A stretch of DNA of 34,266 nt from CAZBDV01 sp964490765 (GTDB lineage Bacteria; Cloacimonadota; Cloacimonadia; Cloacimonadales; JAJBBL01): positions 1 through 34,266 of the forward strand of contig CAZBDV010000023.1 in NCBI GenBank assembly GCA_964490765.1, written 5' to 3'. Positions 7,889 to 16,543 of the stretch are shown in pieces. Within the stretch, counting starts at the first letter, position 1, and every line of letters starts with the position of its first letter. A program made the position numbers and the translations under genes. A model generated the notes under the pieces. That model was not told the DNA's origin. It did not search any database and worked only from the letters and a program-made list of their open reading frames with translations.

Positions 7889-10366
7889 CTATTTCAATAG
7901 AAGCATTTTATCGACTCTCTTTATTTCCGGCGTAACCAGCCTGCAGAAATAGATGCCGGATCCTGCCTCTCTACCGAGCTGATCTCTGCCGTCCCATCTG
8001 ATATGAAATTCACCTCTCTTATGCGGTGCTGCCGGAATAAGCTCTCTTACCATCTGTCCCCTGATATTGTATATCCTCAACTCCAGTGATTCTACATCCT
8101 CTGTCAGGTTAAAATTGATGGTTGTTTCGGGGTTGAAAGGGTTAGGGTAATTGTTCAGGGATATGAAGTTAGCTTCGACATAATATTCCTCTTCAACAGA
8201 GACCTGATGTTCCGTCGCCAGCAGATAGGGATAACCGTGATTAACGGTATGTTCTTCATCAGCGATCCAGATCTCGTCGAAATCCCAGTCCACATAAGTA
8301 TTCAGGGCATGAGGCCAGGTCATTTCTTCCGTAGTTCTCCCCTCGCCTGCATGACTCTCCGTCTGGCCGGAGGATTCCATGTCCCAGTAACTCGCCTCCA
8401 CGATGCCTGTACTGCCGGGATTTCCGAGCAAACCACCCCCTTCTTCATTAAAAGTGACCTCTCCCGTACTGAAAGACCTCAGGATCTCCCCGTCCCACAT
8501 ATTGCCGACAAGACCGCCAACTTTATCCTGTCCTGTAACATTACCCCGGGCAAAAGAGTTCTCTACCAGGGAGCCACCCCACTTACTACCTATCAACCCG
8601 CCTGCGCTAAAGTATCCCTCTACATTACCGGTACTGAAACACTTTCTCACTTCTGTATTTTCTAATATCGCTCCTATCAGGCCGCCCGAATCGTTACTCC
8701 CGTTGATATTGACAGAGCTCGAGCTCCCGGTGATAACCGAAGCGGTCAAAAGTCCCGCCAATCCCCCGACATAGTCAGAAGCCTCAATCCCGCCTGAGGT
8801 GTAGCAGTTATCTACCTCGCTCTCGAAAAGCATATATCCGGCCAAGCCGCCGATATAATGGCGTCCTCTGAGATATAGATCTCTCAGGCCGAGATTCCTG
8901 ATCGTACCATTGTCAACATATCCGAACAACCCTAAATAGAAATAATTATTCATATCGACGGAGAAATTCAGGATTTCATGGCCGTTTCCGTCGAATTCGC
9001 CCCTGAAGTAGGGGATATAGAAACCCGGATTCCCTATTAGGTCAAGATCGTCGGTGAGCAAAAATTTTAGATCCTCAAACTGTCCGAAAGAGAGCAGTTT
9101 CCGCAGGTCTTCCACAGATTCGACCAGATATGCCTCCCCGTCAGAAACAAGATAATCATCTATTTCGAGATAGAGGTCATTATCGAGCCAGTCATTGAAC
9201 ATCTCATCATCCAGTGCCCCGATCGTGATGAGATTCTCACCATCTATGAAAACGGTTTCATAATTGTAATAACTGTTATACACAGTTGATTCGTACATGT
9301 AACCTATCAGCCCGCAGGGGTTGAAATAAGATTCTGTCGTGTTGATGTTACTCAGGCTGTAGGAATTATTGATCTCCGATTGATACCAGAATTCGCCGAC
9401 CAGCCCACCTGTCGAAGAATTGCCGTTCACCGTGCCGGTGCTGTAACAATGATCGATCACCGACGTCATTCTAAGCACTCCTGCTAGGCCACCAACATAC
9501 CAATTACCATTGATCTCACCCAGGTTGTAGGAATACTGCAGTAAAGATTCAAGACTCTTACCCGTCAGACCTCCGATTCTCTCCAGGCCACTGACACTTC
9601 CCGAACTATAGCAGTAAAGGATCTCACTATTTTCCATGCTTCCAACTATACCGCCGACTAAATTCTCACCCTCAACGATATTTGTCGCATAACTATTCTC
9701 GATACTTCCCTGAGATCCCAGTCTCCCGGCCAGGCCTCCGGTTGAATCTCCGCCGTTGACTCCCGCTTCACTGTATGAGTTGCTTACCGTACCGGCACTG
9801 ATCTTCCCTGTCAGGCCACCTGTCTCAAAGTTACCACTGACCGAGCCGGTGGTAAAACAGTCTTCGACCACTCCAGTGATATGATGTAACACACCAACCA
9901 GGCCACCTACCTGGTCATTCCCTGTAATATCGACATCTGTCAGACCCAGGTTGGTTATTAAAGGCTGAGTCGCAAACCCGAACAATCCAATCATATCTTC
10001 CACAGGTCGATTGATGAAAAGGTTGCTTATGGTATGATAATCTCCGTCATAACTGCCTCTGAACCTGGAGGCGGAATTGCCAGTACTGTTATCACCGATC
10101 GGGAGCCACCCCGCTCCCTCGAACCAGTCTGCTGTCTCCGATGCATCTATATCGGCAGTTTGTACATAATGATATCCCAGCCGCTCCGACTGTTCCGGAT
10201 CGGGTACTATATCATTATCTGCCGTAATCCAGTAAAGATTTTCCAGACTGTTAATCTCATAAGGGTTGTCTGCACTTCCATCTCCCACTGCCGGTGCTGT
10301 TGCTGTTTGGGCAGACAGTATCGAACAGAGAAGAACCAATAACAGGATTGAGAAGTTCCGTTTCAT
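7889..10366 (-). CDS. Secreted GLUG-repeat surface protein with C-terminal sorting domain
   Basis: 825 residues from the ATG at 10366, which has GGAGGT 7 bases upstream and opens a signal peptide (MKRNFSILLLVLLCSILSAQ). The body is built from two arrays of GLUG-type repeats of about 25-30 residues (VGGLVGVLHHITGVVEDCFTTGS, TGGLAGRLGSQGSIENSYATN, VGGLAGYMLFESEVDNCYTSG and others), the kind that folds into a right-handed beta-helix. Each array is introduced by a segment describing a helix cap (NPYEINSLENLYWITAD...; EAYLVESVEDLRKLL...). The C-terminus is the FlgD-like / type IX sorting module (NYPNPFNPETTINFNL to DKMLLLK). It is likely a surface adhesin; no enzyme motif is seen. It is divergent from, and shares its repeat module with, the C10 peptidase gene. 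Confidence 0.85.
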   Translation of the reverse strand: MKRNFSILLLVLLCSILSAQTATAPAVGDGSADNPYEINSLENLYWITADNDIVPDPEQSERLGYHYVQTADIDASETADWFEGAGWLPIGDNSTGNSASRFRGSYDGDYHTISNLFINRPVEDMIGLFGFATQPLITNLGLTDVDITGNDQVGGLVGVLHHITGVVEDCFTTGSVSGNFETGGLTGKISAGTVSNSYSEAGVNGGDSTGGLAGRLGSQGSIENSYATNIVEGENLVGGIVGSMENSEILYCYSSGSVSGLERIGGLTGKSLESLLQYSYNLGEINGNWYVGGLAGVLRMTSVIDHCYSTGTVNGNSSTGGLVGEFWYQSEINNSYSLSNINTTESYFNPCGLIGYMYESTVYNSYYNYETVFIDGENLITIGALDDEMFNDWLDNDLYLEIDDYLVSDGEAYLVESVEDLRKLLSFGQFEDLKFLLTDDLDLIGNPGFYIPYFRGEFDGNGHEILNFSVDMNNYFYLGLFGYVDNGTIRNLGLRDLYLRGRHYIGGLAGYMLFESEVDNCYTSGGIEASDYVGGLAGLLTASVITGSSSSVNINGSNDSGGLIGAILENTEVRKCFSTGNVEGYFSAGGLIGSKWGGSLVENSFARGNVTGQDKVGGLVGNMWDGEILRSFSTGEVTFNEEGGGLLGNPGSTGIVEASYWDMESSGQTESHAGEGRTTEEMTWPHALNTYVDWDFDEIWIADEEHTVNHGYPYLLATEHQVSVEEEYYVEANFISLNNYPNPFNPETTINFNLTEDVESLELRIYNIRGQMVRELIPAAPHKRGEFHIRWDGRDQLGREAGSGIYFCRLVTPEIKRVDKMLLLK

Positions 10367-10741
10367 CAAAGACCTCCAGGATGTGAATTTTTGATATAAT
10401 AGGCAAATATAATAACAGAGCTGGATAGTCAAGAAAGAATGGTAATAAAGGAACTAAATCAAAAAAAAAAGCAAAATATTGCACACTATTAGTAAGGTTT
10501 GTAGCCCACTCTACCACTGCTTTCTTTATCCGATTATTGTCACATAATAATTGCTGATAACGGTATATTGCCGTTAGTATTCAGGTTTTTGTAGAACAGA
10601 ATCAATAACTGTCTTTCACTGACTGAGATGCGTCTCTAATCATGTATAAATAATTGACAGATTAGCCTCTTTGAGTAGATTGATTATAATAAATGAGCAG
10701 ATTACTCGTTTAATGGTATATATTGCTTACGGGAGGATAAA
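10367..10741. other. Divergent intergenic region of two surface-protein genes
   Basis: About 375 bases between divergent start codons. It holds a weak minus-strand promoter (10406-10432), a TATAAT box at 10685-10690 that could serve the plus-strand gene (its -35, TTAGCC at 10662-10667, is poor), and a perfect 6-bp inverted repeat TAACGG/CCGTTA at 10558-10576. No coding frame is convincing. Confidence 0.5.
10406..10432 (-). promoter_or_regulatory. Possible promoter for the GLUG-repeat gene
   Basis: On the minus strand TTGACT (10427-10432) and TATATT (10406-10411), spacer only 15 bases. Good hexamers, short spacing. Confidence 0.33.
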
Positions 10742-13435
10742 ATGAAAAGAACAGGACTGCTGTTGACTATCCTGTTATTGTTCCTGGGACTTACCGCAGA
10801 ACCGGTAAGCCAGGACCTGGCCTTGAGAGTGGCTGAAAACTGGCTCAACCATCAGTACACACTTCGGAACATCACGGCCGATATAACTATTTCTGATTCT
10901 TATGTCCACGAAGCAGATGGACAGATAATATTCTACGTATATAATTTCGACCCTGAAGGTTTTGTCCTCGTCGCTGCAGATGATGCATCTGTACCGATCC
11001 TTGGCTACAGCGTAAAAGGTGAGGGCAGTTTGGGTGATTTCCCCACTAATTTCACCCCCTTCCTGCAGATGTACGAACAGGGGATACTGGAAGTTAAGAA
11101 TAACAGGCTTTCCAACAGAGATACGAGACAGGAATGGAAAGCTATCGAGACGAACACGATTCCCGTTCCTCGCGATATTGATATGCTTGAACCTCTGCTC
11201 GATACAAGATGGAATCAGGATGATCCCTGGAACCAGCTCTGCCCCGCTCATCCCAGTGGGCCAGGTGGACACGTCTATGCAGGATGCGTCGCCGTGGCTA
11301 TGGGCCAGGCGATGAAGTACTGGGAACATCCCACACAGGGAACCGGATCCAATTCTTACTATCATTATAATTATGGCTGGCTCTCGGCAGATTTCGGCGC
11401 TACAACCTATAATTGGGACGATATCCCGAACGTCTCGGCTACCCTGTCAACCGCTGAGCTTCTCTTTCATTTAGGGGTTTCGGTCGAGATGTGGTACAGC
11501 CCCAACGGCTCTGGTGCCAACTCGTCAGATGCCCGCGATGCCCTTATTCAGTATTTCGGTTATAATTCATCAGCCCAGCTTGTAGGAAAAGATAATTACA
11601 GTAACACTGGCTGGATCAACCTGCTGAAAAACCAGTTGAATTCGTTGCAACCTCTATATTATAACGGTTACGGAGATTCAGCTGGCCACGCTTTTAACTG
11701 CGACGGCTATGATGCTGATGACCGGTTCCATTTCAACTGGGGCTGGGGTGGCAGTATGAACGGATATTTCCATACCACCCTGCTCAATCCGGGCGGTTCC
11801 GATTTCTCGCTGGGACAAGGAGCGATCATCAATCTCTACCCTGCCGGAAATTACAGCTTCCCCCCATCTAACCTGACAGCAACCCCGGGTAACGGTCAAA
11901 TCTCTCTTTCCTGGAATGAACCATTTTCTACCCGAGACGCGGGAAGAAATTATCAGGGATTCAACGTGTATCGCGACGGGCTGGCAATCAATGACCTCCT
12001 CGTTCTCGATACCCAGTATGTTGATCATGAAGTAGAGAATAATGTCCCCTATCAATACTACATCACTGCTGTCTATCCCAACGGTGAATCGAGGGGTTCC
12101 AACCAGGTTACCACTATCCCCTCCATCGCTGAACCACCAGTTATGGGTACCGGTAGTATCAATGATCCCTATGAGATCTCCTCAATAGAAAATCTCTTCT
12201 GGATCTTCATGAACAGCAGCAGCTGGAATCAGCACTATGTTCAGACAGAGGATATCGACCTCTCAGATACTGTTAACTGGTTCGAAGGAGCCGGGTGGCC
12301 TTCTATAGGCAGCAGTTCTGTTCACTTCTCCGGTGTATACGACGGTCAGGGATACAGTATCGACAACCTGCATCTCCATAAACCTCAGACTAGTGACATC
12401 GGCCTTTTCGGCTCACTGAACAGTGCTACCATAATGAATCTGACTATCAACAATTGCGAGATTACCGGTTTTAATTATGTCGGTGGCCTGGCCGGTAGCA
12501 TCTATGAAACCGAGATAACCAACTGTCAGGTTTCCGGAAGTGTCAATGGAACCGGTAGTTATATCGGCGGTCTGGCCGGCCTGAATAGAGAGTCATCCAT
12601 CTCCGGGAGTTACAGCACTGGAGAGGTTACTGGAGCGGGAAACTTTGTCGGTGGCCTGACAGGGTTCAACCGTGATGCTCTCCTCGAAAAAAGTTACGCT
12701 TCCGCGGATGTCAGTGGTAATGTTACTGTTGGAGGACTTACCGGCTGGAACTATTTCTCGGAGATCAATGACTGCTTCTCCCTCAGTGATGTAACAGGTG
12801 CAAGCAATATCGGCGGACTTGTAGGCTGGAACTACAATGCCGAGATCAACAACTCCTACAGTATAGGATCGGTTGCCGGTTCTGCTGATATTGGCGGCCT
12901 GGTAGGGCTTTCCCTGAACGGAGAAACATCTTCCAGCTACTGGAATACCGAGACGAGCGGATTGATCGCTTCCGCCGGTGGGGAGGGGAAAACCTCGGAA
13001 GATATGGTTTATCCCTATAGCACTGACACCTATATGGATTGGGATTTCGTTACTCTATGGGCAGGAGATCCCGATTTCGCCTTTAATGCCGGTTATCCCT
13101 ATCTCAGGAACCTGACCCTCGATACAGATGAAGATTATTTAACTCCACCTCAAGCCACGATATTAGCCAATTACCCCAATCCCTTCAACCCCGAAACTAC
13201 TATAGAGCTTACTCTGACACCCGATACAGTCGGAAAGAATATCAGGCTCGAGATCTTCAATATCAGAGGACAGAAGATCAAAACCCTATTCGATGGCATT
13301 GCTGGAAATACACACCACTCCTTCGTCTGGAACGGACAGAACGACCGGGGATCGAATATGCCGAGCGGCGTCTATTACTACAGGCTCACCACACCGTCAG
13401 AAACAACAGCCAACAAGATGCTCCTCCTGAAGTAA
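10742..13435 (+). CDS. C10-family cysteine peptidase (streptopain-like) fused to GLUG repeats and sorting domain
   Basis: 897 residues, start behind GGGAGGA. Order: signal peptide (1-20); streptopain-type propeptide (about 22-140, with VAENWLNHQY and GFVLVAADDASVPILGYS); C10 catalytic domain (about 150-366) with nucleophile Cys182 in YAGCVAVAMGQAMKYW and catalytic His316 in SAGHAFNCDGYD followed by FHFNWGWGG; a fibronectin III-like domain (about 375-460); a GLUG-repeat block (about 465-730, GGLAG/GGLTG/GGLVG); and the FlgD-like / type IX sorting module (about 808-897, NYPNPFNPETTIEL to NKMLLLK). All key residues are present, so it is probably an active secreted protease, made as a zymogen and held at the surface. 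The GLUG block closely resembles the N-terminal array of the divergent neighbour. Its 3' end is duplicated at 17250-17516. Confidence 0.9.
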   Translation: MKRTGLLLTILLLFLGLTAEPVSQDLALRVAENWLNHQYTLRNITADITISDSYVHEADGQIIFYVYNFDPEGFVLVAADDASVPILGYSVKGEGSLGDFPTNFTPFLQMYEQGILEVKNNRLSNRDTRQEWKAIETNTIPVPRDIDMLEPLLDTRWNQDDPWNQLCPAHPSGPGGHVYAGCVAVAMGQAMKYWEHPTQGTGSNSYYHYNYGWLSADFGATTYNWDDIPNVSATLSTAELLFHLGVSVEMWYSPNGSGANSSDARDALIQYFGYNSSAQLVGKDNYSNTGWINLLKNQLNSLQPLYYNGYGDSAGHAFNCDGYDADDRFHFNWGWGGSMNGYFHTTLLNPGGSDFSLGQGAIINLYPAGNYSFPPSNLTATPGNGQISLSWNEPFSTRDAGRNYQGFNVYRDGLAINDLLVLDTQYVDHEVENNVPYQYYITAVYPNGESRGSNQVTTIPSIAEPPVMGTGSINDPYEISSIENLFWIFMNSSSWNQHYVQTEDIDLSDTVNWFEGAGWPSIGSSSVHFSGVYDGQGYSIDNLHLHKPQTSDIGLFGSLNSATIMNLTINNCEITGFNYVGGLAGSIYETEITNCQVSGSVNGTGSYIGGLAGLNRESSISGSYSTGEVTGAGNFVGGLTGFNRDALLEKSYASADVSGNVTVGGLTGWNYFSEINDCFSLSDVTGASNIGGLVGWNYNAEINNSYSIGSVAGSADIGGLVGLSLNGETSSSYWNTETSGLIASAGGEGKTSEDMVYPYSTDTYMDWDFVTLWAGDPDFAFNAGYPYLRNLTLDTDEDYLTPPQATILANYPNPFNPETTIELTLTPDTVGKNIRLEIFNIRGQKIKTLFDGIAGNTHHSFVWNGQNDRGSNMPSGVYYYRLTTPSETTANKMLLLK

Positions 13436-13585
13436 ACTTAACTCTTTTCATAGAACACCTCCTGTTGTAAGAGCTGCGGGTGAACCGCAGCTCTTTTTTT
13501 ACTCCCATCCTGCTTTCACTATCATATTACTCCTCCCTGAAATATATACTTCACACAAGACATAACAGCTACGTATCGCAAGAAC
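13327..13585 (+). repeat. Direct repeat copy A (3' end of C10 peptidase gene, terminator and beyond)
   Basis: The last about 110 coding bases, the 3' untranslated region and the terminator (to about 13503) match 17250-17434 almost base for base; weaker similarity continues for about 80 more bases. By hand alignment the close part differs by only a handful of substitutions, one insertion of about 10 bases after CTCCTGA in copy B, and the terminator loop. Confidence 0.85.
13469..13503 (+). terminator. Intrinsic terminator of the C10 peptidase gene
   Basis: Stem AAGAGCTGCGG / CCGCAGCTCTT with the loop GTGAA, followed by seven or more T. The same hairpin with an inverted loop occurs at 17402-17434. 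Confidence 0.88.
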
Positions 13586-13809
13586 CGGTTATCCTCTTCT
13601 CGCATCAGGCAGAAGGTCAAATATGTCCACCGGCACTTAATACAAGCCTAACTCAGAGAATATATGCGGGTAATGAACCTTGAAGGATTCAAGACATTAA
13701 AAAATAAGTGGACATAAGGCTTAAACATAACTTCCATAGAAGATTAGTAAATAGTCTGTATAATATAAAATTGATCAACACGCGTCCAAAGCAGTAAAAC
13801 TCGGAATTA
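13504..13809. other. Intergenic stretch after the C10 peptidase terminator
   Basis: About 300 bases up to the tetR stop. Its first 80 bases are the weaker part of the duplicated segment; the rest shows no gene I can support. Confidence 0.45.
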
Positions 13810-14544
13810 CTATTCTTTGGATTGGGGGATCAGTAATCCTCTTTTGAGAATAGTACTCAGTGTGAGTTTCCACTCTTCCCATACGGTTTCATCGTTAAAG
13901 TCTCTTTCATTGATCATGGAAATCAGCGGAGCAAGATAGATAGCACTATAGCCAATTGCCAGAAGGCATTCACGAACAGCTTCGATAGGCAGACTTACTG
14001 CTTTGCCCCTTCGTACTGCCTCCAGATAAGCATTATGAAAATGCAGGTTAGCGCCCAGTGGACCATGTTCAGAAACGTCACGTAGTGCATTCCTGAGGTG
14101 AACTGCTCCGTCGGCAATCTCGCGACGTAGTAAAGATGCCCATTGGGGGTTGTCATGCAACACGGTCATTAGCCGGATCGGTGAGTCTATCAACATTTCT
14201 TCAGGAGACTTTTCTTCAGGATTCGGACCGAAGATTACTGCCAGCATACACATTCCTTCGTACTTGAGAACAGATTCGTAAAGATGCTCTTTGCTGGAAT
14301 AATGATAATGAATCATTACCTGCTTCACTCCAGCAGCATTTGCAATAGCCCTCGTACTGGTTCCTTGATATCCATATTCTGAAAATAATCTGGTGGCTGC
14401 AATAAAAATCTTCCCTTTTGGTGTGTCTGGGTCCGGAGGGGTAGGTATGGGACTTGTAAATGACTTTAGTGGAATAAGGTTAGAATAATTCTCCTGTTGC
14501 TCTTCTGGAGTAAAAGAAGTGTACTTGCTCATATCAGTTTTCAT
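13810..14544 (-). CDS. TetR/AcrR-family transcriptional regulator
   Basis: 244 residues from the ATG at 14544 (AAGGAGCT upstream; the longer frame to 14616 starts at TTG and would run into the promoter). The first 40 residues are a Pro/Ser-rich extension unusual for the family. The helix-turn-helix follows at about 42-90: KGKIFIAATRLFSEYGYQGTSTRAIANAAGVKQVMIHYHYSSKEHLYESVL, a standard TetR DNA-binding domain. The C-terminal ligand domain contains NPQWASLLRREIADGAVHL, reminiscent of CecR-like members. It probably represses its own gene and the divergent ompA group: a 21-bp palindrome overlaps its own -35 and recurs upstream of ompA. The ligand is unknown. Confidence 0.88.
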   Translation of the reverse strand: MKTDMSKYTSFTPEEQQENYSNLIPLKSFTSPIPTPPDPDTPKGKIFIAATRLFSEYGYQGTSTRAIANAAGVKQVMIHYHYSSKEHLYESVLKYEGMCMLAVIFGPNPEEKSPEEMLIDSPIRLMTVLHDNPQWASLLRREIADGAVHLRNALRDVSEHGPLGANLHFHNAYLEAVRRGKAVSLPIEAVRECLLAIGYSAIYLAPLISMINERDFNDETVWEEWKLTLSTILKRGLLIPQSKE

Positions 14545-14574
14545 AGTAATTAGCTCCTTGAAATTTGATCTATT

Positions 14575-14603
14575 TTTATGACTTAGTCTTATGTTTTTGT
14601 CAA
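14575..14603 (-). promoter_or_regulatory. tetR promoter
   Basis: On the minus strand TTGACA (14598-14603), 17-base spacer, CATAAA (14575-14580), 31 bases before the tetR start. The -35 is overlapped by the operator at 14600-14620. Confidence 0.55.
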
Positions 14604-14620
14604 TCGATTTAGTCAAATGA
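14600..14620. promoter_or_regulatory. Candidate TetR operator, site 1
   Basis: A 21-bp imperfect palindrome, half-sites TCAATCGATT and (reverse complement) TCATTTGACT, agreeing in 7 of 10 positions around a central T. It overlaps the tetR -35 box. It agrees with the reverse complement of site 2 in 18 of 21 positions by hand count. Confidence 0.55.
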
Positions 14621-14805
14621 TACTCTCTTTGCTATAATCTAATTGAGTATCAAGAATAAACGAATTTTTTTTCTTACTACGCTGGTTTGAGCTCATATCA
14701 GGTTTCTACAGGTTATTCCCCCCCAAAAAACAAGACTCAATATTTCACAGTGAAAAATATATTTTGCTATCTCATCAAAAAACACTATCCTATCACTAGA
14801 CATAG

Positions 14806-14826
14806 TCAATTGAATAAGTCGATTGA
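14806..14826. promoter_or_regulatory. Candidate TetR operator, site 2
   Basis: Half-sites TCAATTGAAT and (reverse complement) TCAATCGACT agree in 8 of 10 positions around a central A. It lies about 180 bases before the ompA start. With site 1 it gives the half-site consensus TCAWTYGANT. Confidence 0.55.
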
Positions 14827-15006
14827 AATGTATTGAGTGAATATGCAAGTATTAGTTCGGGATGGAATGGATTCCATAATTATGTAGTGATTCCTTTTTA
14901 CTGTACTCATCAAACAGTAAAGTGCTTTTTAAATGATTGAGAGACCGTTGCTTTGATGACACAACGCTCTTATAAACAAGAGTTTTAAATGAACAGGAGG
15001 TTTATG

Positions 15007-16107
15007 ATGAACTCATTCTTACGCTTTACCGTTATAGCATTGATTCTTTTCGCTTTCAGTGCAGTAAATGCTCAGTTTGAAGGACAAAATAGAGGCTACG
15101 GCCTTGAAATTGGTGGTGCCTATGGCGACAACCACGGAGATGACGAAAGCTGGTCTCCCCGTATTAAAGCTAATTACCTTTTTAAGATCGCTGATCCTCT
15201 TTCTACTCAAATTGGATTGAGCTATACCACCCTTTACGGTGGTTCGGGATACGAAAAAACTAAAACACTTGCGGGTGATGTCAGATTTCAGTATAGAGTG
15301 ATCAAATTGGAGCAGATGATTCCGTTTGTCTATGCTGGAGTGGGTGTAGCAAAAAATATGCATACGAGCGATTCCAATTTCATGCCGATAATACCTGTTG
15401 GTATCGGGGCGCAAACACCACTTGGAGATAACCTAATGGTCCAGATCAGCGGTGGTTATAATCTAGTGCTCTCAGATGATCTGGATGGAGTTGCACGCAC
15501 CGACTCAAATCTCAATCGATTCACAAATGGGAAACACGATGGTTTTTTTGAGATCATGGTAGGACTATCTTACGGAACTACTAAAAAAAGTAAACCTGTG
15601 GAACCTGTGGAAAGAGTTATTGTTCCTCCCAAAACAATTACCGAGCCTCCCAAAACAGTTGTTGTCGAAAAGGTAATAGTCGAGGAAAAGGTGGATGACC
15701 CTCGATTGACCAGGAGTGAAGCAGAACAGCTTGTAGCGGATGCTGTGGCAGAAGCTTTGAAAGAAAGGGGAAAAAGTATAGTACTGCATGGTATTACTTT
15801 CGAAACCAACAAAGCGCAGATCAGACCGGAATCATTAGCTATCTTAGAGATAGTTCGTGAAACTATGGCAGCAAATCCGGAGATAAATGTAATTATAACG
15901 GGTCATACCGACAGTGTCGGCAACGCAGATTATAACCTTGGTTTATCACTGGAACGTGCACAGGCAGTCAAGGACTGGCTTGTTAGAAATAACATCAGCG
16001 CCTCCAGAATGAAAGTTGTTGGCAAAGGCGAAACAGAACCTACTGCAACAAACGAAACTGCAGAAGGTCGCGCTCTAAACCGCCGTGTCGAATTCATGGT
16101 TGAATAA
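15007..16107 (+). CDS. OmpA-family outer-membrane protein
   Basis: 366 residues. Three in-frame ATGs lie at 14989, 15004 and 15007. The ribosome site AGGAGG is at 14995-15000, so 15007 (6-base spacing) is chosen and opens the signal peptide MNSFLRFTVIALILFAFSAVNA. Then come an N-terminal barrel (about 25-185), a Pro/Val/Lys-rich linker (VEPVERVIVPPKTITEPPKTVVVEKVIVEEK) and a C-terminal OmpA/MotB peptidoglycan-binding domain (about 255-366) with ITFETNKAQIRPESLAIL, the core VIITGHTDSVGNADYNLGLSLERAQAVKDWL and GRALNRRVEFMV. It should link the outer membrane to peptidoglycan. It heads a group with the small membrane peptide and the following barrel, and is probably controlled by the divergent TetR. 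Confidence 0.92.
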   Translation: MNSFLRFTVIALILFAFSAVNAQFEGQNRGYGLEIGGAYGDNHGDDESWSPRIKANYLFKIADPLSTQIGLSYTTLYGGSGYEKTKTLAGDVRFQYRVIKLEQMIPFVYAGVGVAKNMHTSDSNFMPIIPVGIGAQTPLGDNLMVQISGGYNLVLSDDLDGVARTDSNLNRFTNGKHDGFFEIMVGLSYGTTKKSKPVEPVERVIVPPKTITEPPKTVVVEKVIVEEKVDDPRLTRSEAEQLVADAVAEALKERGKSIVLHGITFETNKAQIRPESLAILEIVRETMAANPEINVIITGHTDSVGNADYNLGLSLERAQAVKDWLVRNNISASRMKVVGKGETEPTATNETAEGRALNRRVEFMVE

Positions 16108-16254
16108 TGTATAAAACAGAAAAAGTAGATGGTTTAACGTCTCCATTGAATATGGACTTCGTATTCCATAAAACCCCTTCTTTTCGATGTATCAATTCTC
16201 GAATACAAACCGTATATTGCGTCAATGATTTAAAAAATGTTAAAGGAGTATAAC

Positions 16255-16407
16255 ATGTTATGGACAATAGCTATCGTTTTAGTGATTCTCTGGTTGCTTG
16301 GACTTGTCACTTCCTATACTATAGGTGGATTCGTGCACGTACTACTGGTGATTGCAATAATTGTTATCCTGATCAGGTTGATTTCCGGAAGAAAACCACT
16401 CGCCTGA
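16255..16407 (+). CDS. Small membrane protein, lmo0937-like (DUF5670)
   Basis: A 50-residue frame behind AAAGGAG with an 8-base gap. It starts MLWTIAIVLVILWLLGLVTS, continues YTIGGFVHVLLVIAIIVILI and ends RLISGRKPLA: two hydrophobic helices separated by a Gly-rich turn and a basic tail. This is the pattern of the lmo0937 / DUF5670 family of tiny membrane proteins, often linked to envelope stress; the family function is not established. It lies between the OmpA-family gene and a beta-barrel gene on the same strand, which fits a shared envelope role. Confidence 0.82.
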   Translation: MLWTIAIVLVILWLLGLVTSYTIGGFVHVLLVIAIIVILIRLISGRKPLA

Positions 16408-16438
16408 TCATTTGAGAAATATTATCTTCGCAGGTGAT

Positions 16439-16467
16439 TTGACTGGTAAAGCGAAATTCTTTATTCT
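16439..16467 (+). promoter_or_regulatory. Possible promoter for the 16544 beta-barrel gene
   Basis: TTGACT (16439-16444), 17-base spacer, TATTCT (16462-16467), 77 bases before the start. It suggests independent expression of the downstream gene. Confidence 0.42.
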
Positions 16468-16543
16468 ATTTCAGCAATAAAGTTTTGTTACCAGAGCTTT
16501 ACCGAAATAGATTTTTTGCCAATTTTTACCAAAGGAGTTTATA

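Larger units (their letters stand above)
14545..15006. other. tetR-ompA divergent regulatory region
   Basis: About 460 bases. It contains the tetR promoter, two copies of a 21-bp palindromic operator (14600-14620, 14806-14826) and two further perfect dyads close to ompA: ATGGAAT-GG-ATTCCAT at 14862-14877, and TTTACTGT / ACAGTAAA at 14897-14921 with a 9-base loop. A TATAAT box at 14633-14638 could belong to a plus-strand promoter. No coding frame. Confidence 0.6.

Noticed and set aside
8207..8774. Plus-strand open frames opposite the GLUG-repeat gene
   Set aside because: Pro/Ser-rich shadow translations of the repeat array; no ribosome site or domain.
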